Of a DNA stretch of 64,000 bases, positions 10,404 to 20,700 are shown one piece after another. The notes beneath the pieces are model-generated. The model did no database searches and was not told where the DNA came from. It saw only the letters and a list, made by a program, of their open reading frames with translations. Position 1 is the stretch's first letter, and each line of letters starts with the position of its first letter. The translations under genes and the position numbers were made by a program. Source of the stretch: Pomphorhynchus laevis. Taxonomy: Eukaryota; Acanthocephala; Palaeacanthocephala; Echinorhynchida; Pomphorhynchidae. The stretch lies in NCBI GenBank assembly GCA_012934845.2, contig WNNJ02001666.1, forward strand, positions 1-64,000, in the 5' to 3' direction.

Positions 10404-11304
10404 CTAACTGTCTACGTAATTCTTTTTGAGCTTCTCTCTATGGAGGGAAAGATCCGGGTTTATAAACACTTTCATAAACCGGGCAGAATTCTTCAATGTG
10501 TAAGCATTTCTTAAGATAAATTGAGAATTCAATTCGTTTGTGCTCACTAGTAACCATGTTGGAATATCAGTTTTCCTAGATATAAATCTCTTAAGTTTCA
10601 AATTTAAATCCAAAGGCATTTTAACTCCCAATTCCTTAAATATCTCCTCAACAAGTTCTCTATCGTTGTCTGAATTCTGTAGACCACTTATAATGACGTT
10701 TTGAGATCGACGAGACTCTTTATCACATTGCTGTAGAAGTTTTAATGGAAGAAGTTCTTTTTGAAGCTGAAAAGTAGCAAATATCGACCTGGCGACCTCT
10801 CTTCCAAGTAACACCTGCAAATGATGTAATACGCGGATTGCTGGCATCATCATTAATACTAATCGCATTACTATATTGTTTGGAATGTTCCAAAGATCCA
10901 CGAACCAAGCAATTTTTTAGCTGTTCCCGAATATTACAGATTTCTCTCTTTACCTCAGAAATAGCATGCTTGGCCTCATCGACGGACTGTTCAATTAAGT
11001 GAAGACGTTCTGTTGAACACTGACCGCAGAGAAAATCTTTCAAAAATAACGTTCTATCAACACTACGTAGAGCTTTGACAAGGGTTCGTAGGGAGCATTT
11101 TGAAGCAGTACATTTCATGTCAAGAGTGACAAATAAAGATGTGTCTATATAATCATGCGTCGTTGAATGTAGAAGGCTATTTCGATTGGCACACCTATCA
11201 TTCGGTAAACATTCCACACATGCACGACATGATTTCACACATGAGCAATTTTTGCAGTAAGCGTTTTGTCCATTGCATGCACAGCAATGAGAATGAGAAG
11301 TCAT
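10404..11304 (-). pseudogene. LINE ORF1 (zinc-binding N-terminus and RRM-like C-terminus)
   Basis: Two overlapping frames that belong to one ancestral ORF1. The N-terminal frame (11304-10723) is rich in cysteines (HCCACNGQNAYCKNCSCV, CRACVECLPNDRC) and then has MKCTASKCSLRTLVKALRSV and DFLCGQCSTERLH. The C-terminal frame (10901-10404) has RRSQNVIISGLQNS, DRELVEEIFKELGV and FMKVFINPDLSLHREKLKK, the usual end of ORF1 proteins in CR1/Tx/L2-like LINEs, thought to chaperone the RNA. A frameshift lies in the overlap around 10.72-10.90 kb. The same N-terminal block recurs at 41241-41645. Confidence 0.65.
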
Positions 11305-11384
11305 TATATTTCCTTGTGTGTTTAAGCTTGTAATTATATTTAATTGTAATCGGATTGATCGTGTCTTGACTCTCGTGTTTCAAT

Positions 11385-11462
11385 TCTCGTAGCTCAATGA
11401 TTGTTGCTCGATACTCGTTGCTCGATGCTCAATGATTGTTGCTCGATACTCATTGCTCGTTC
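11385..11462. repeat. Short minisatellite, TGCTCGATACTC units
   Basis: Imperfect repeats of TTGCTCGATACTCRTTGCTC and CTCAATGATTGT alternate about two and a half times just 5' of the LINE ORF1 (minus strand) and just outside the Ty3 element. Their position before ORF1 suggests a 5' UTR/promoter tandem repeat of the LINE, which several LINE clades carry; this is inference. Confidence 0.4.
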
Positions 11463-11495
11463 CTTGGAGATTTTTGTAATTTGCTTGAACACTTA

Positions 11496-11585
11496 TGTAA
11501 TAAAAGAGAGCTTTCCAAGATAAGCTTTATCAAAATCAATCTAAAACAACACAATACAGATTAGTTAATAGAAAATCATATATCA
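11496..11585 (-). repeat. 3' LTR of the Ty3-type element
   Basis: 90 bp, TG...CA, identical by eye to 15208-15297. On the coding strand it follows a purine-rich tract (AAAAAGGCGAGAAGAA) that would prime second-strand synthesis. Preceded on the plus strand by ACTTA. Confidence 0.85.
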
Positions 11586-14500
11586 TTCTTCTCGCCTTTT
11601 TCTATTGAATGTAGCTCAACTTCGTAGTCGCGTAAATACGAAGGTAGTCGTCTCTGTCGCGTCGGTTTGCAAGTTGTATGATTGTCGTCTAAGCGATTTA
11701 TATTCTCGGTACACTCGTCATTTTGAGAACATGTGTCGATCGAATTTTGCGAATGTACATTGCTGGTATCCCGATAAAAATCGTTGATAGACGCTTCAGG
11801 GTTATTTTCGTTTGTTTCGATGGATCCTTCTCCTTGTGCTAATTTACTATTTGAAACAGTCACGATCTTTCCATCATCTCTAGAGACACGACTATAATAA
11901 GGATTGGATGCTATCACAATAGCTTCATCAACTTTATTGTCATATTTGCCAGCTCTATCATTCTTCATCCAAACAGATGAATTTGGAATAAGCCAATGTG
12001 GCAAATCATTGATATTTATCATTCGACGCTGAAAACCAAACATTCGTTCATGTGGTGTAAAATTGGTACTGGTCGAGAGTAAACTACGAACTGCATTGAG
12101 CGCTTGAGGTAACATATCCTGCCAATTTTCTATAGGCAAATTGCACGATTCCAACGAAGCTGTTATAGACGACCAAATGATCCCATTGTATCGTTCGACA
12201 AGTCCGTTTCCCTGTGGATGATAAGCACTCGAATGACTCTGTGCAGTACCATGTGAAAACAAAAATTCTCGTAGTTCGTTTGACATAAAGGATTTTCCAC
12301 GATCGCTGTGTATGTAAGCTGGTGGACCGAACATGCAAAATAGCGACTTCAGACACTTGATTACAGTGGTAGACGACATATCTCTGCAGGGAAATACGAA
12401 TGGGAACCTTGAATATTCATCGATGATACACAAGGCATAAATGTTTTCATTGTTTGAAGGCATAGGACCTTTGAAATCGATATTCAGCCTTTCAAATGGT
12501 CTAGTGGCCTTGACTAGCTGTCCCATTGCTGCTGGTTGATAAAAGCGAGGTTTAAGACGACGGCATATTTTACATTTTCCAACCATCTCGCGAATATCGT
12601 CTATTCCATATGGTAAATTCATCGTTTTAACGTAATGGTGCAAACGGATTATACCGGCATGGCAGAGTTTATCATGTAATTGATACAAATGGGAGACATT
12701 AGCATTGCACAAAATTGCATTATCTCGTGACAGGGCGTCCGCACATTCATTCTGCGATCCGGGTTTGTAAATAATGTCGAAGCGATAAGGTGACAATTCA
12801 ATCTTCCAACGTGCAAATTTATCAGCTTTGATTTTGCTGCATTTATGATTTCCAAACATCATGCTAACAGATCTTTGATCTGTTATTAACTTAAAAGGAC
12901 GATTTGTGAGATGGTGTCTCCAATATCGAACGCTTTCGACAACTGCCATTGCCTCTAGTTCTATAGCTGATTGTTTTCGTTGTGAGTTTGAAAGCGATCG
13001 GGAGAAAAACGCAACAGGTCGAGAATCTTGACTTAGTATAGCACCAATAGCACAATTCGATGCATCGGTCTCAACGACAAATTCTTTATAAGGGTCAATA
13101 GCTGCAAGTGATGCAGATGCAATATCGTTTTTAAGATTTTTTATCGCACATGTCACTTCATCATTGAGTGGAAACAAAATAACATTTAATAGAGGCTTAA
13201 TTTTGAGTGAAAAGTTCTCGATCCACTTTGCATAATGAGCGAACATTCCACACATCCTTTTTAACGACTTCTGATCGTGTGGATTTTGCATCTCCATTAG
13301 TGGTTTAACTCTGCTCGGGTCAGGACGGATAGTGCCTTGCGAAATTAAGTAGCCCAAAAAACAAATCGTTTCTAATTGGTATTCAGACTTTTGCTTTGAA
13401 ATTGTCAGATTTAGCGAATTGGCAATTTTCATGAAACAATTTAGACGTTCGTTATGTTCTTCGACAGTATTACCGCAAATTATAATGTCATCTAGATAAG
13501 CATATGTTCCCGTCAAATTCTTTTCTTCGATAACTGAATCCATCAGTCGTTGAAAACAGGAAACAGCATTAGTAATACCGAAGGGCAATCGACAAAATTG
13601 CCACAGACGTCCATTGGCTTCAAAGGCTGTGTACGGTCTATCTTGCTTTCGAATAGATACTTGATGATAGGCAGACGATAAATCAAGTCTTGAAAAAACT
13701 TTAAAAGTCGATACCCTGTCTATAATCGCTTGAATATTCGGTAAGGGGTATGCGTCTAATTGAGTATAGTAATTGATTGTACGAAAATAATCTATAACCA
13801 TTCGTGGCTTGTGAAGCTGAGAACGAACGACAAGTACTTGAGATCTCCACGGTGATCTGCTTTGCTCAATTATTCCATCGTTTTGCAAATTTTGAATCTC
13901 CTTTCGTATAAAACCGAGATCATCATAATTATAACGTCTAGATTTTGATGCAATGGGTTTTACATTTGAAGGCAGATTAGGAAATAGGTCAGGAGCTTCT
14001 AGTTTGGCAGACTGAATGTGATTGATTTGCACCGATGATGACTGTCCATTAAAATTTAAAGTAAGAGATTTCAATTTTGACAAAAAATCGAGACCAATAA
14101 TTACCGGAAAACATAATCTATCCATCGCGAAAAACTTTACAGTTTTATATGAGATTCCATTAAAAACCATATCTACGATACAATATTCGGTGATTTGCTT
14201 AGTTGTTGATTTCGTAGCCATTACTACGTGTTCATTGCACTTCAATTTTGAAAGATTTAATAAGTGTACAGTCGAAGAATCGATAAAATTGTGCGTGCTA
14301 CCAGTATCAATAAGTGCCACAATTTGTTGAGATTGAATTTCTACTGTCTCAGTGCATTTCATCAGTTGATTTGACAAACGTGGAGAGATGCGAGACGAAA
14401 GGCATTCCAGGGTCGCAGTGATATGCGAAGTTTTCGATGACTTACACACTGATGCAAAATGTCCTTTTTTTCCACATTGATAGCAAGTAGCATTTTTAGC

Positions 14501-15193
14501 AGGACAAGCAGTGCGATAATGACGAGCTCGACCACAAAAGTAACAATTAAGTTGATTCGTGTGTAATACCGATTCTTTAGTGTTTGAAGGACGAATTTCG
14601 ATTTTGTTAATCGATGCCGACGATGAATGATTTAGCGATATGTCGCTTTGATTTTCAGTTGTGCGAAATTGATCGGATTGAACTTGTGCGGATTCTAACG
14701 CGTATGCAAGTGTCAACATTTCTTCGAGCGAGTTGGCTTTATTTTCCAACAGTCGCTGGCGAATGTACGACGATCGGATGCCCTGTACGAAAGAATCAAG
14801 AATATGCTGTTTTCTATTCTCTAATGCAACCACATCTTTGAAATCGCATTCATCCGCAAGCGCCTCCAATTGACGAACATACTGCGACAACGTCTGATTG
14901 TCGGTTTGTGTTGAACTGTGAAGTTTATACCGAGCAAAAACTGAGTTGATTGGATGGAGCAGTATACCATCGAGTATAAAGACAGCCTCCACAAAAGTTG
15001 TACATTTTGAAATCGGCAAGTATAATCGCGTCGATAACAGATTTACCAACAAAGAAAGTTGTTGCGCATCAGATGGGCTATCCAAACAAGAAATAAACGA
15101 TTGAAATTTTGACTTCCAATGAGACCATTCTTGAGAGGAAGAACTGCTATCAGGATCGCTTGCAAATATTTGAGGCTTCAAGAACTTCTCCAT
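11576..15193 (-). CDS. Ty3-type gag-pol polyprotein (1205 aa, one frame)
   Basis: Domains in order: a gag-like region (about 1-210), two CCHC zinc knuckles (217-250), an aspartic protease with ALIDTGST (about 293-300), reverse transcriptase (about 440-615, YLDD at 566-569), RNase H (from about 705), an HHCC zinc domain (about 840-877) and a DDE integrase core (about 906-1000). This is the Ty3/gypsy order, RNase H before integrase. There is no env-like frame. Gag and pol share one frame, so no frameshift signal is needed. The ATG lies about 14 bp inside the 5' LTR and the stop codon is inside the 3' LTR, unusually tight packing. The frame looks whole; nothing shows whether it is expressed. Confidence 0.9.
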   Translation of the reverse strand: MEKFLKPQIFASDPDSSSSSQEWSHWKSKFQSFISCLDSPSDAQQLSLLVNLLSTRLYLPISKCTTFVEAVFILDGILLHPINSVFARYKLHSSTQTDNQTLSQYVRQLEALADECDFKDVVALENRKQHILDSFVQGIRSSYIRQRLLENKANSLEEMLTLAYALESAQVQSDQFRTTENQSDISLNHSSSASINKIEIRPSNTKESVLHTNQLNCYFCGRARHYRTACPAKNATCYQCGKKGHFASVCKSSKTSHITATLECLSSRISPRLSNQLMKCTETVEIQSQQIVALIDTGSTHNFIDSSTVHLLNLSKLKCNEHVVMATKSTTKQITEYCIVDMVFNGISYKTVKFFAMDRLCFPVIIGLDFLSKLKSLTLNFNGQSSSVQINHIQSAKLEAPDLFPNLPSNVKPIASKSRRYNYDDLGFIRKEIQNLQNDGIIEQSRSPWRSQVLVVRSQLHKPRMVIDYFRTINYYTQLDAYPLPNIQAIIDRVSTFKVFSRLDLSSAYHQVSIRKQDRPYTAFEANGRLWQFCRLPFGITNAVSCFQRLMDSVIEEKNLTGTYAYLDDIIICGNTVEEHNERLNCFMKIANSLNLTISKQKSEYQLETICFLGYLISQGTIRPDPSRVKPLMEMQNPHDQKSLKRMCGMFAHYAKWIENFSLKIKPLLNVILFPLNDEVTCAIKNLKNDIASASLAAIDPYKEFVVETDASNCAIGAILSQDSRPVAFFSRSLSNSQRKQSAIELEAMAVVESVRYWRHHLTNRPFKLITDQRSVSMMFGNHKCSKIKADKFARWKIELSPYRFDIIYKPGSQNECADALSRDNAILCNANVSHLYQLHDKLCHAGIIRLHHYVKTMNLPYGIDDIREMVGKCKICRRLKPRFYQPAAMGQLVKATRPFERLNIDFKGPMPSNNENIYALCIIDEYSRFPFVFPCRDMSSTTVIKCLKSLFCMFGPPAYIHSDRGKSFMSNELREFLFSHGTAQSHSSAYHPQGNGLVERYNGIIWSSITASLESCNLPIENWQDMLPQALNAVRSLLSTSTNFTPHERMFGFQRRMININDLPHWLIPNSSVWMKNDRAGKYDNKVDEAIVIASNPYYSRVSRDDGKIVTVSNSKLAQGEGSIETNENNPEASINDFYRDTSNVHSQNSIDTCSQNDECTENINRLDDNHTTCKPTRQRRLPSYLRDYEVELHSIEKGEKNDI

Positions 15194-15207
15194 TGATTTT
15201 GATAAAT

Positions 15208-15297
15208 TGTAATAAAAGAGAGCTTTCCAAGATAAGCTTTATCAAAATCAATCTAAAACAACACAATACAGATTAGTTAATAGAAAATCATATATCA
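15208..15297 (-). repeat. 5' LTR of the Ty3-type element
   Basis: Partner of 11496-11585. A 90-bp LTR is very short for a Ty3 element, and only about 14 bp separate it from the gag start, leaving little room for a normal 18-nt tRNA primer site. The flank beyond it does not repeat ACTTA. Confidence 0.85.
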
Positions 15298-15989
15298 GTA
15301 TGTGTAGGTATGTAATTATGTGCTTCAATTTTGTAGGTCTGATTAGGGGTTTTGTGTTGTATAGAGCAACAAGACTCATATGTTCGTTTTGAATTTTTTA
15401 TTTAAAAACAAACACTAGGAGCAGTAAACGTACATTCTTAACGAAATCCTCGCGATTTGCGAGGTGTGCTTGGCGTTGGAGATATTTCACAAAAAGCTTG
15501 TAAATACCTCATAAACATTCCACTAATTTCCGTATTGTGGCCGTAATTTGAATCGTTAACATTACTTTACCAAAAATATTTTAAATTTATAAATAAAATA
15601 TATGTTAACTGATTTATTTAGCACCTTTACAAATAATTATGATCATAATTATTAATAATTATAATTCGTTTATATTTTTAATTGAAATGATAAAATCAAT
15701 TGAGTGAAATCAATTTGAGATAAAATTTGTGAAGGGAAACGTTTTTCATGTTGTCAAATTAATAAGTAATAATTAATAAATTAATGATTAATAATTATAG
15801 TTATTGTTCAAAATGGTTATAGTTATATAATCATTTTGAAATAATATAAATTTTATTATCACAACCATTTTGTAAATCCATGGAACCGTTTGGGCGTTAA
15901 TCATTGAGTATATGATTAACTAATATATGTTAACTAGTATATGATCAACTCTATATAATAGAGTTGTTTATTATGTATTATACTACTTC
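15298..15989. other. AT-rich spacer inside the LTR-bounded region
   Basis: No protein-coding signal. The last part (15560-15960) is very AT-rich with short inverted repeats built on AATAATTATTA. Its position between LTR copies suggests it was trapped or carried with the Penelope fragment. Confidence 0.3.
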
Positions 15990-16262
15990 TGCCAATTCAT
16001 TGTACCACGTCATTCAATCCTAATGGGTACATGGAATTAAGCGTTTTAATCCAAAAATCTTCTTTTTCTAATAGTTTTTGATTTAATATTGAAATGTTTT
16101 CTTCGATAATATGTTCTAAAATAAATAATTTACAGTTTTTAATATCATGTCCTATTAATCTCATATGTTTATGAAATATAGTTTGACTATTATGCTGTAT
16201 ATTATATGTGTTGCCTAAACCTGGTTTTTAACATTCGATATGTTTTTCCTATATATTGCAAT
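15990..16262 (-). pseudogene. Penelope-like element, GIY-YIG endonuclease fragment
   Basis: Minus strand reads CGLQYIGKTYRMLKTRFRQH and, after a small break, SQTIFHKHMRLIGHDIKNC, KLFILEHI, EKEDFWIKTLNSMYPLGLND. The G-x-QYIGKT ... R ... E ... W-I-x-x-L-x-x-x-x-P-x-GLN pattern is the GIY-YIG nuclease that ends Penelope-like reverse transcriptases and nicks target DNA. The RT itself is absent. It lies between two LTR copies of the Ty3 element. Another Penelope tail occurs at 52115-52215. Confidence 0.75.
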
Positions 16263-16278
16263 CCACATGTGATAATAT

Positions 16279-16324
16279 TCTAAAACAACACAATACAGAT
16301 TAGTTAATAGAAAATCATATATCA
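16279..16324 (-). repeat. Third, partial LTR copy
   Basis: 46 bp matching one end of the 90-bp LTR exactly (CTAAAACAACACAATACAG ... TATATCA), followed by ACTTA, the same 5 bp found outside the left LTR. It is best read as the true right border of the insertion. Confidence 0.7.
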
Positions 16325-17055
16325 ACTTATAAATTTTCTTCGATAAAATAATATTTATAATAATTAGAATAATTAGTTGATTCGAATTGTGATCATAACA
16401 ATCATAAAGATTATGATTTTATTATTCGTTATTATTTTTTAATAATAAGAATGATTAGTTGCTTCGAATTGGGATTCGAAGCGACTCTTACTGGATAGTG
16501 ATATCTAATTTACGCATGCCGTTGAATTTCTGAACATTGTAAGTTTGGCAGTCAAAGAAAGCGAGCATAATGAAAAAAAAGAAAGCATAATGATATTCGA
16601 AATAATGATATTTTAATATCATAATGCTATTTTCTCTTGACGGTTTTCATAGAAAGTTTTGCTCAAATAGAATTATATGACATACACGAGAATCCGCATG
16701 TATTTGTAAATACTGTTTATAAAATGTGCCAACAGCTCTTACATGCTCGAACTTGCATACATTTAAAAACACTATCCCTATTGCAGCTTAACGACCTGTG
16801 AATTGGTAATATTAATTTGGTAGATGTTTGTCTGTTAGCGTTGTAGTGTCGTAATAACGTTTTGATGTTGATCCTCCCTCATCGCCCGTGGCGGCAAATG
16901 GTTATTATTTTAAATTATATCAGATTATTCTTTATTATTATTTAATAATAAATAATTATTTTATTTTGTTATTCTTTATTCTTTATTATTTTTATTATTC
17001 TTTATTATTCTAAAACACAGTTGCTGCTGCATCAATCATACAACGAATCGCTAGA
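16325..17055. other. AT-rich intergenic block
   Basis: Simple AT-rich sequence. It includes ATCATAAAGATTATGAT at about 16400, a palindromic string also found just outside the family-A element near 7950, and GCTTCGAATT/AATTCGAAGC-type inverted repeats at 16455-16480. No gene seen. Confidence 0.3.
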
Positions 17056-17410
17056 TTTGACTAATGATGTTTAAGTGAAATATGATGGCGTGGACATCCT
17101 CGGTGCACCGATCGGAACGGCTGACTACGTTAGTAGTACGAAAAAATATTGAGAAATGGGTTGAAATAATTGATCGGTTGGTACAGGTTGCTGAGTACGA
17201 TTCATTTGTTGCCTACGCTGTTCTCTTTTACTCAGTTCAGTAGAAGTGGACACAGTTTTTGCGGACAACAAGGTGTAGTGAACAACATCTATCTATTCTT
17301 CGGGACGCTCTACATGTTCGTCTGCTTCCTCAAATCATAAAACATGCGCCCTCTGAAGGCATGCTGTTGATATTGACATTCCCTATCAGACTTGATAGAA
17401 TGGGTAAGCA
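17056..17410 (+). pseudogene. Family-A RT fragment (thumb region)
   Basis: Plus strand gives VKYDGVDILGAPIGTADYVS and, through several breaks, EKWVEII, RLVQVAEYDSF, VAYAV and LPQI. This is the block after the RT catalytic site (compare ITCEGITMLGAPCG in the copy at 5.7-6.0 kb). It is followed about 70 bp later by a sense-strand hammerhead of the family-A type, as at the 3' end of the larger copy. Confidence 0.6.
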
Positions 17411-17477
17411 AAAAAGTTAAGCAAACTTTTTGCTTGACAAACTTTCTGATTAACATAAAAAAATCTTTGATTTTTGA

Positions 17478-17527
17478 TGTTCATTTCTGAAGGTGCTAGT
17501 GGTTACTAGCGAAATATCAAAATAGTT
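17478..17527 (+). ncRNA. Minimal hammerhead motif downstream of a family-A fragment
   Basis: AUUU, CUGAAGG (last A of CUGANGA changed), U, stem II GCUAG/CUAGC (five perfect pairs) with loop UGGUUA, GAAA, one-pair stem III (UA), UC, AAAAUAG. It has the same parts and spacing as the motifs at 4450-4497 and 7846-7893. The A-to-G change in the core probably weakens it. Confidence 0.5.
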
Positions 17528-17569
17528 TCGTCTTTCAATTTACCTGATCGTTCCTAAATATTTCAAATA

Positions 17570-19840
17570 CAGATCAGAATAATAGATTTGCTAAAGCAAT
17601 TTATAAAGACGTAAATATAGAATGAGAATAGCGTTACGCATCATAATTGTTCAATAGATTAATTTACGGTAACTTTATCAGCAAAAACTTAGTGCGTGCC
17701 ATTTGTGTATGGTTCTTCAAAGCGATTCAATTGGAGTGATTTCAATTGCATTTCGATTTTATTAAATTATTTAATAAAACATCTTTAATCAAACATACTG
17801 AACTGAATACAAAACCGAAACGTAAATTCCATATATTTAATTTTTTAGTTAAATTATAATTATTTATTTTTTAAATATATTTAGTGATTGTCTCCTAACA
17901 AATATGTAGCCTCCAAGATTACATCAAAACATATATTATATTAATCATCCAAGATATGTAACATATAAAATATTATGTATTTTATATGAGTATGAAATAT
18001 AGAAATGAATTTGCTTATAAATGTTTTCGGTGAATTTAATATAATATATTATATAATAATATAATATATTATATTATAATATAATATATTTAATATAATA
18101 TAATCATATATCTAAATCTTATAAAATATATATCGACATTGATGAAAATGAAAGAGCAGTTGTTGTAGCATCCAACCATGTTTGTTCATTCAAGAAAAGT
18201 TTAAGTTTTCATTCATTTGATTTTTACAATTACCGTTAAAGTCACGGTCTCATTTTAATAACACCGAACGTTTGCACCTAAGATATAAAAATGATTGTTT
18301 CACTCGACTACGACTTTAGTCAATTGCAGTTTATGAGTTTTCATTTTTGAATAAGATGTATTTACAAAATCGATTTATATATTTAAAAATAAATGATTTT
18401 GATCTTCTAAATGTTAATATTGGAGCAGAATCGGCGAAATTTAAATAGAAAACCAATTTATTTTTATTTTTTATTTTGGGGAATGATCAGCAAATGTAAT
18501 ATTTCGGTAGTTGTATCTTACGTCATCAGAAAAAACACCATATGTTCATCATCTGTTTGTAAGAATTTATTAAAGTAAAAAACAATAAAAATAGATTGAA
18601 TTGTTCATGTGACATTACCTTCGAGCTATGTTCGCTCTTCTGCTTATCCGTCGACGGGAAGCCAACTTCTTTTTGTTTATCCGATTATTTGTTTTTATTC
18701 GATTCATTTAAGTAAAAAACACTTTTTTATTATAATTTTACCACATTACGTTAAAAGAATAGGTAATTGATACAAAATGTTAAATTAAATGAAAACGATC
18801 ACAAAAATAAATAGAAATGATTTTTTTTTCATCTTAAAATTAAAAAAATTAAATATATTTTATAGATTTTTTCATTGTAATCTAAAATGTTATCAACTTC
18901 TGAAAAATGGGATCAACTTCTTACAGACGATGGTGTACCTAATATTTAGGTATAGAATCACTTTATTTTAAAGAAGTTCTGTCTTTAAAAGAAAGAAAGT
19001 TCTGTCATTTTCTGTAATGCAATTCAAATTAAGTAATTCTTTATTTTTTGTGTTTTTCTATAAATTAAAAGTGATAATTTAATAAACCTCTTGGACTAAA
19101 ATGTTAAAGATATACCAAAATGTAAAGATGACAAAATCGGATACCAAGCTCTATCTAAATAATTAATAAATAATACATATTCAAATATAAAGTTTATTTA
19201 TAAATTATTAAAATTTTTATAATTATTTAATACAAATAATTTACGTATTTCTCTAAAGAGAAATTATATGAAAAATAATGAAATGTTGTTTAAATATTTG
19301 ATGATTTACGAGGATTTCATCAAATTTTCCTTTAGAATGTTGATCTAGTTGAATACTAAGTCAAAGTATAGGCCATTCAACACAAACGCGTTAATCTAAA
19401 TTAACGCATTTATATCAAAGATGCTCATTGTCCCAAAAATTCAATGAAAAACAGCTGGACAATTAAAATTTTTATTTTAGCCAAATCGAAAAAGGTTTAT
19501 TCAAATTTTCAAATATAACTGTTTTTATTTTATTAGTTAAGTTTCTAGGTTATAAAGTTATTACAACGTTAAGTTATTTAATATACTTCATTATATTATC
19601 TATAATGACAATATTCCAGATCGTTTTAAGCACAAAATATACTAGACGTTATGAACAATAGACAATTTTTTGGTACTTATTTGTTTGAGACCATTTATAA
19701 TATTTTTTTAATAATATTATAATTTTTTGATAAAATACATTATTTGGTTCGTCAAATTAATAAAAATAATTAATAATTAATAATTATTTTTTTATTTTAA
19801 ATAATAATATATTTATTTCAAGCTTTGTACGGGAAAAACG
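17570..19840. other. AT-rich intergenic block
   Basis: No gene recognised. Contains an AT microsatellite (about 18040-18105, TATAATAATATAATATATTA), and 18929-18985 is a dispersed repeat found again at 28231-28290 (GTGTACCTAATATTTAGGTA, then AAAGAAGTTCTGTC). Short open frames here are AT-rich chance frames. Confidence 0.35.
18929..18985. repeat. Dispersed repeat, copy 1
   Basis: About 57 bp nearly identical to 28231-28290, including the palindrome CCTAATATTTAGG. Too short to classify; possibly the end of a small DNA element. Confidence 0.4.
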
Positions 19841-19849
19841 GTTTCCGTA

Positions 19850-20700
19850 AATGGGCCATTTAAAAATATTGCAAGAAAAAACAAAATTTAAATCTTAACG
19901 ATTATGACCATGCTCAGCGGATCATTTTGACATAGGGTGAATGTCCCTGGCAAACGCGCTACTCCTGTTTGGGCGATCCCGGGTCGAACGATGACCCCTG
20001 ATGCACATTGATGCAGCTCGACATAGGGCAAACCCGATTACTCGTTTCAAGCGACAAATGCATTCGGCGTAGGTTTTGTCTTATGAATTCGTGGATTGAA
20101 GCCTCAGGATTTGTTGAAGTACCCGTCGTGTACCCATACCAATGCCGCCCAAAGTGATAAAAACCCAGCGAAATGAATATCCCTCTTTCAATATCCGACA
20201 CACGCTCATCATATTTGGATCTTTTTCTCTCTTCATTATAATTTAATGAACTTGACATCGACGCAGAGTACGAAACAGCACAGTGGTTAAAAATAGCAAC
20301 GTCAAAAAACATTCGCTCGAATCGTCTCTTGTATAGTCCGCAACATACAATATCGAGTCGCGCTTCCACATCGCGACAAGTTGTGGACGATTGGAAGATG
20401 ATGTTATCATTCACTGGATCCAAGACAGGCTCGATCCCTACCCCGCTGCACACTGATGATAATTCCTTAGCAATAATGTCCCTTATAATGTTGTGGCGGA
20501 CAATAAGGAAATCTCCTCGTTTACACGAAAGAAGATGTGGAATGCTTGTTTCCGCGTTACAAACGCATCTTGCTGGTAAGTTTCTCCCAAGCATAAATCA
20601 TGGTCAAACTGTCCTGAAATTCGTTGGGCGATAGATGAAAGTTTTCGTGATCGGTTGGGAGTGCGCTAAACCATGTTGATGTTCCGAATGCCACACTATA
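19850..20700 (-). pseudogene. Family-A C-terminal domain, copy 2
   Basis: Minus strand, upstream to downstream: FGTSTWFSALPTDHE, then a 211-codon frame (20594-19959) with CVCNAETSIPHLLSC (zinc knuckle C-x-C-x7-H-x3-C), RHNIIRDIIAKEL, EPVLDP, EARLDIVCCGL, RMFFDVAIFNHCAVSYSA, KYDERVSDIERGIFISLGF and HEFIRQNLRRMHLS. R-L-D...F-F-D is the metal-binding layout of a PD-(D/E)xK nuclease. This is the best preserved copy of the domain. The upstream part runs into the tandem duplication at 20640-21790. Confidence 0.65.

Larger units (their letters stand above)
8329..11304 (-). mobile_element. LINE with ORF1, APE-type endonuclease and RT
   Basis: Read from 11304 down to 8329 this is a nearly complete non-LTR retrotransposon: ORF1 (11304-10404), endonuclease (10257-9646) and RT with C-terminal domain (9640-8329). 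The RT motifs (VIFIDFQKAFDSVD, RGVLQGDPLCPLLFSFFID, YADD) suggest a CR1/L2/Rex1-like or related group. Codons are well kept and breaks are few, so it is younger than most LINE fragments here. A fragment of the same ORF1 is at 40.79-41.65 kb. Confidence 0.75.
11496..16324 (-). mobile_element. Ty3-type LTR retrotransposon with a third, partial LTR
   Basis: Compact LTR element on the minus strand. LTRs of 90 bp (11496-11585 and 15208-15297) begin TG, end CA and are identical by eye, indicating a young insertion. A third, 46-bp partial LTR lies at 16279-16324. The 5-bp sequence ACTTA precedes the left LTR and also follows the partial third LTR, but not the second one, so the insertion appears to run to 16324 with extra sequence (15298-16278, including a Penelope-like fragment) between two LTR copies. 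The single gag-pol frame fills almost all the space between the first two LTRs. A purine-rich tract directly precedes the 3' LTR. The element looks whole. Confidence 0.8.
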
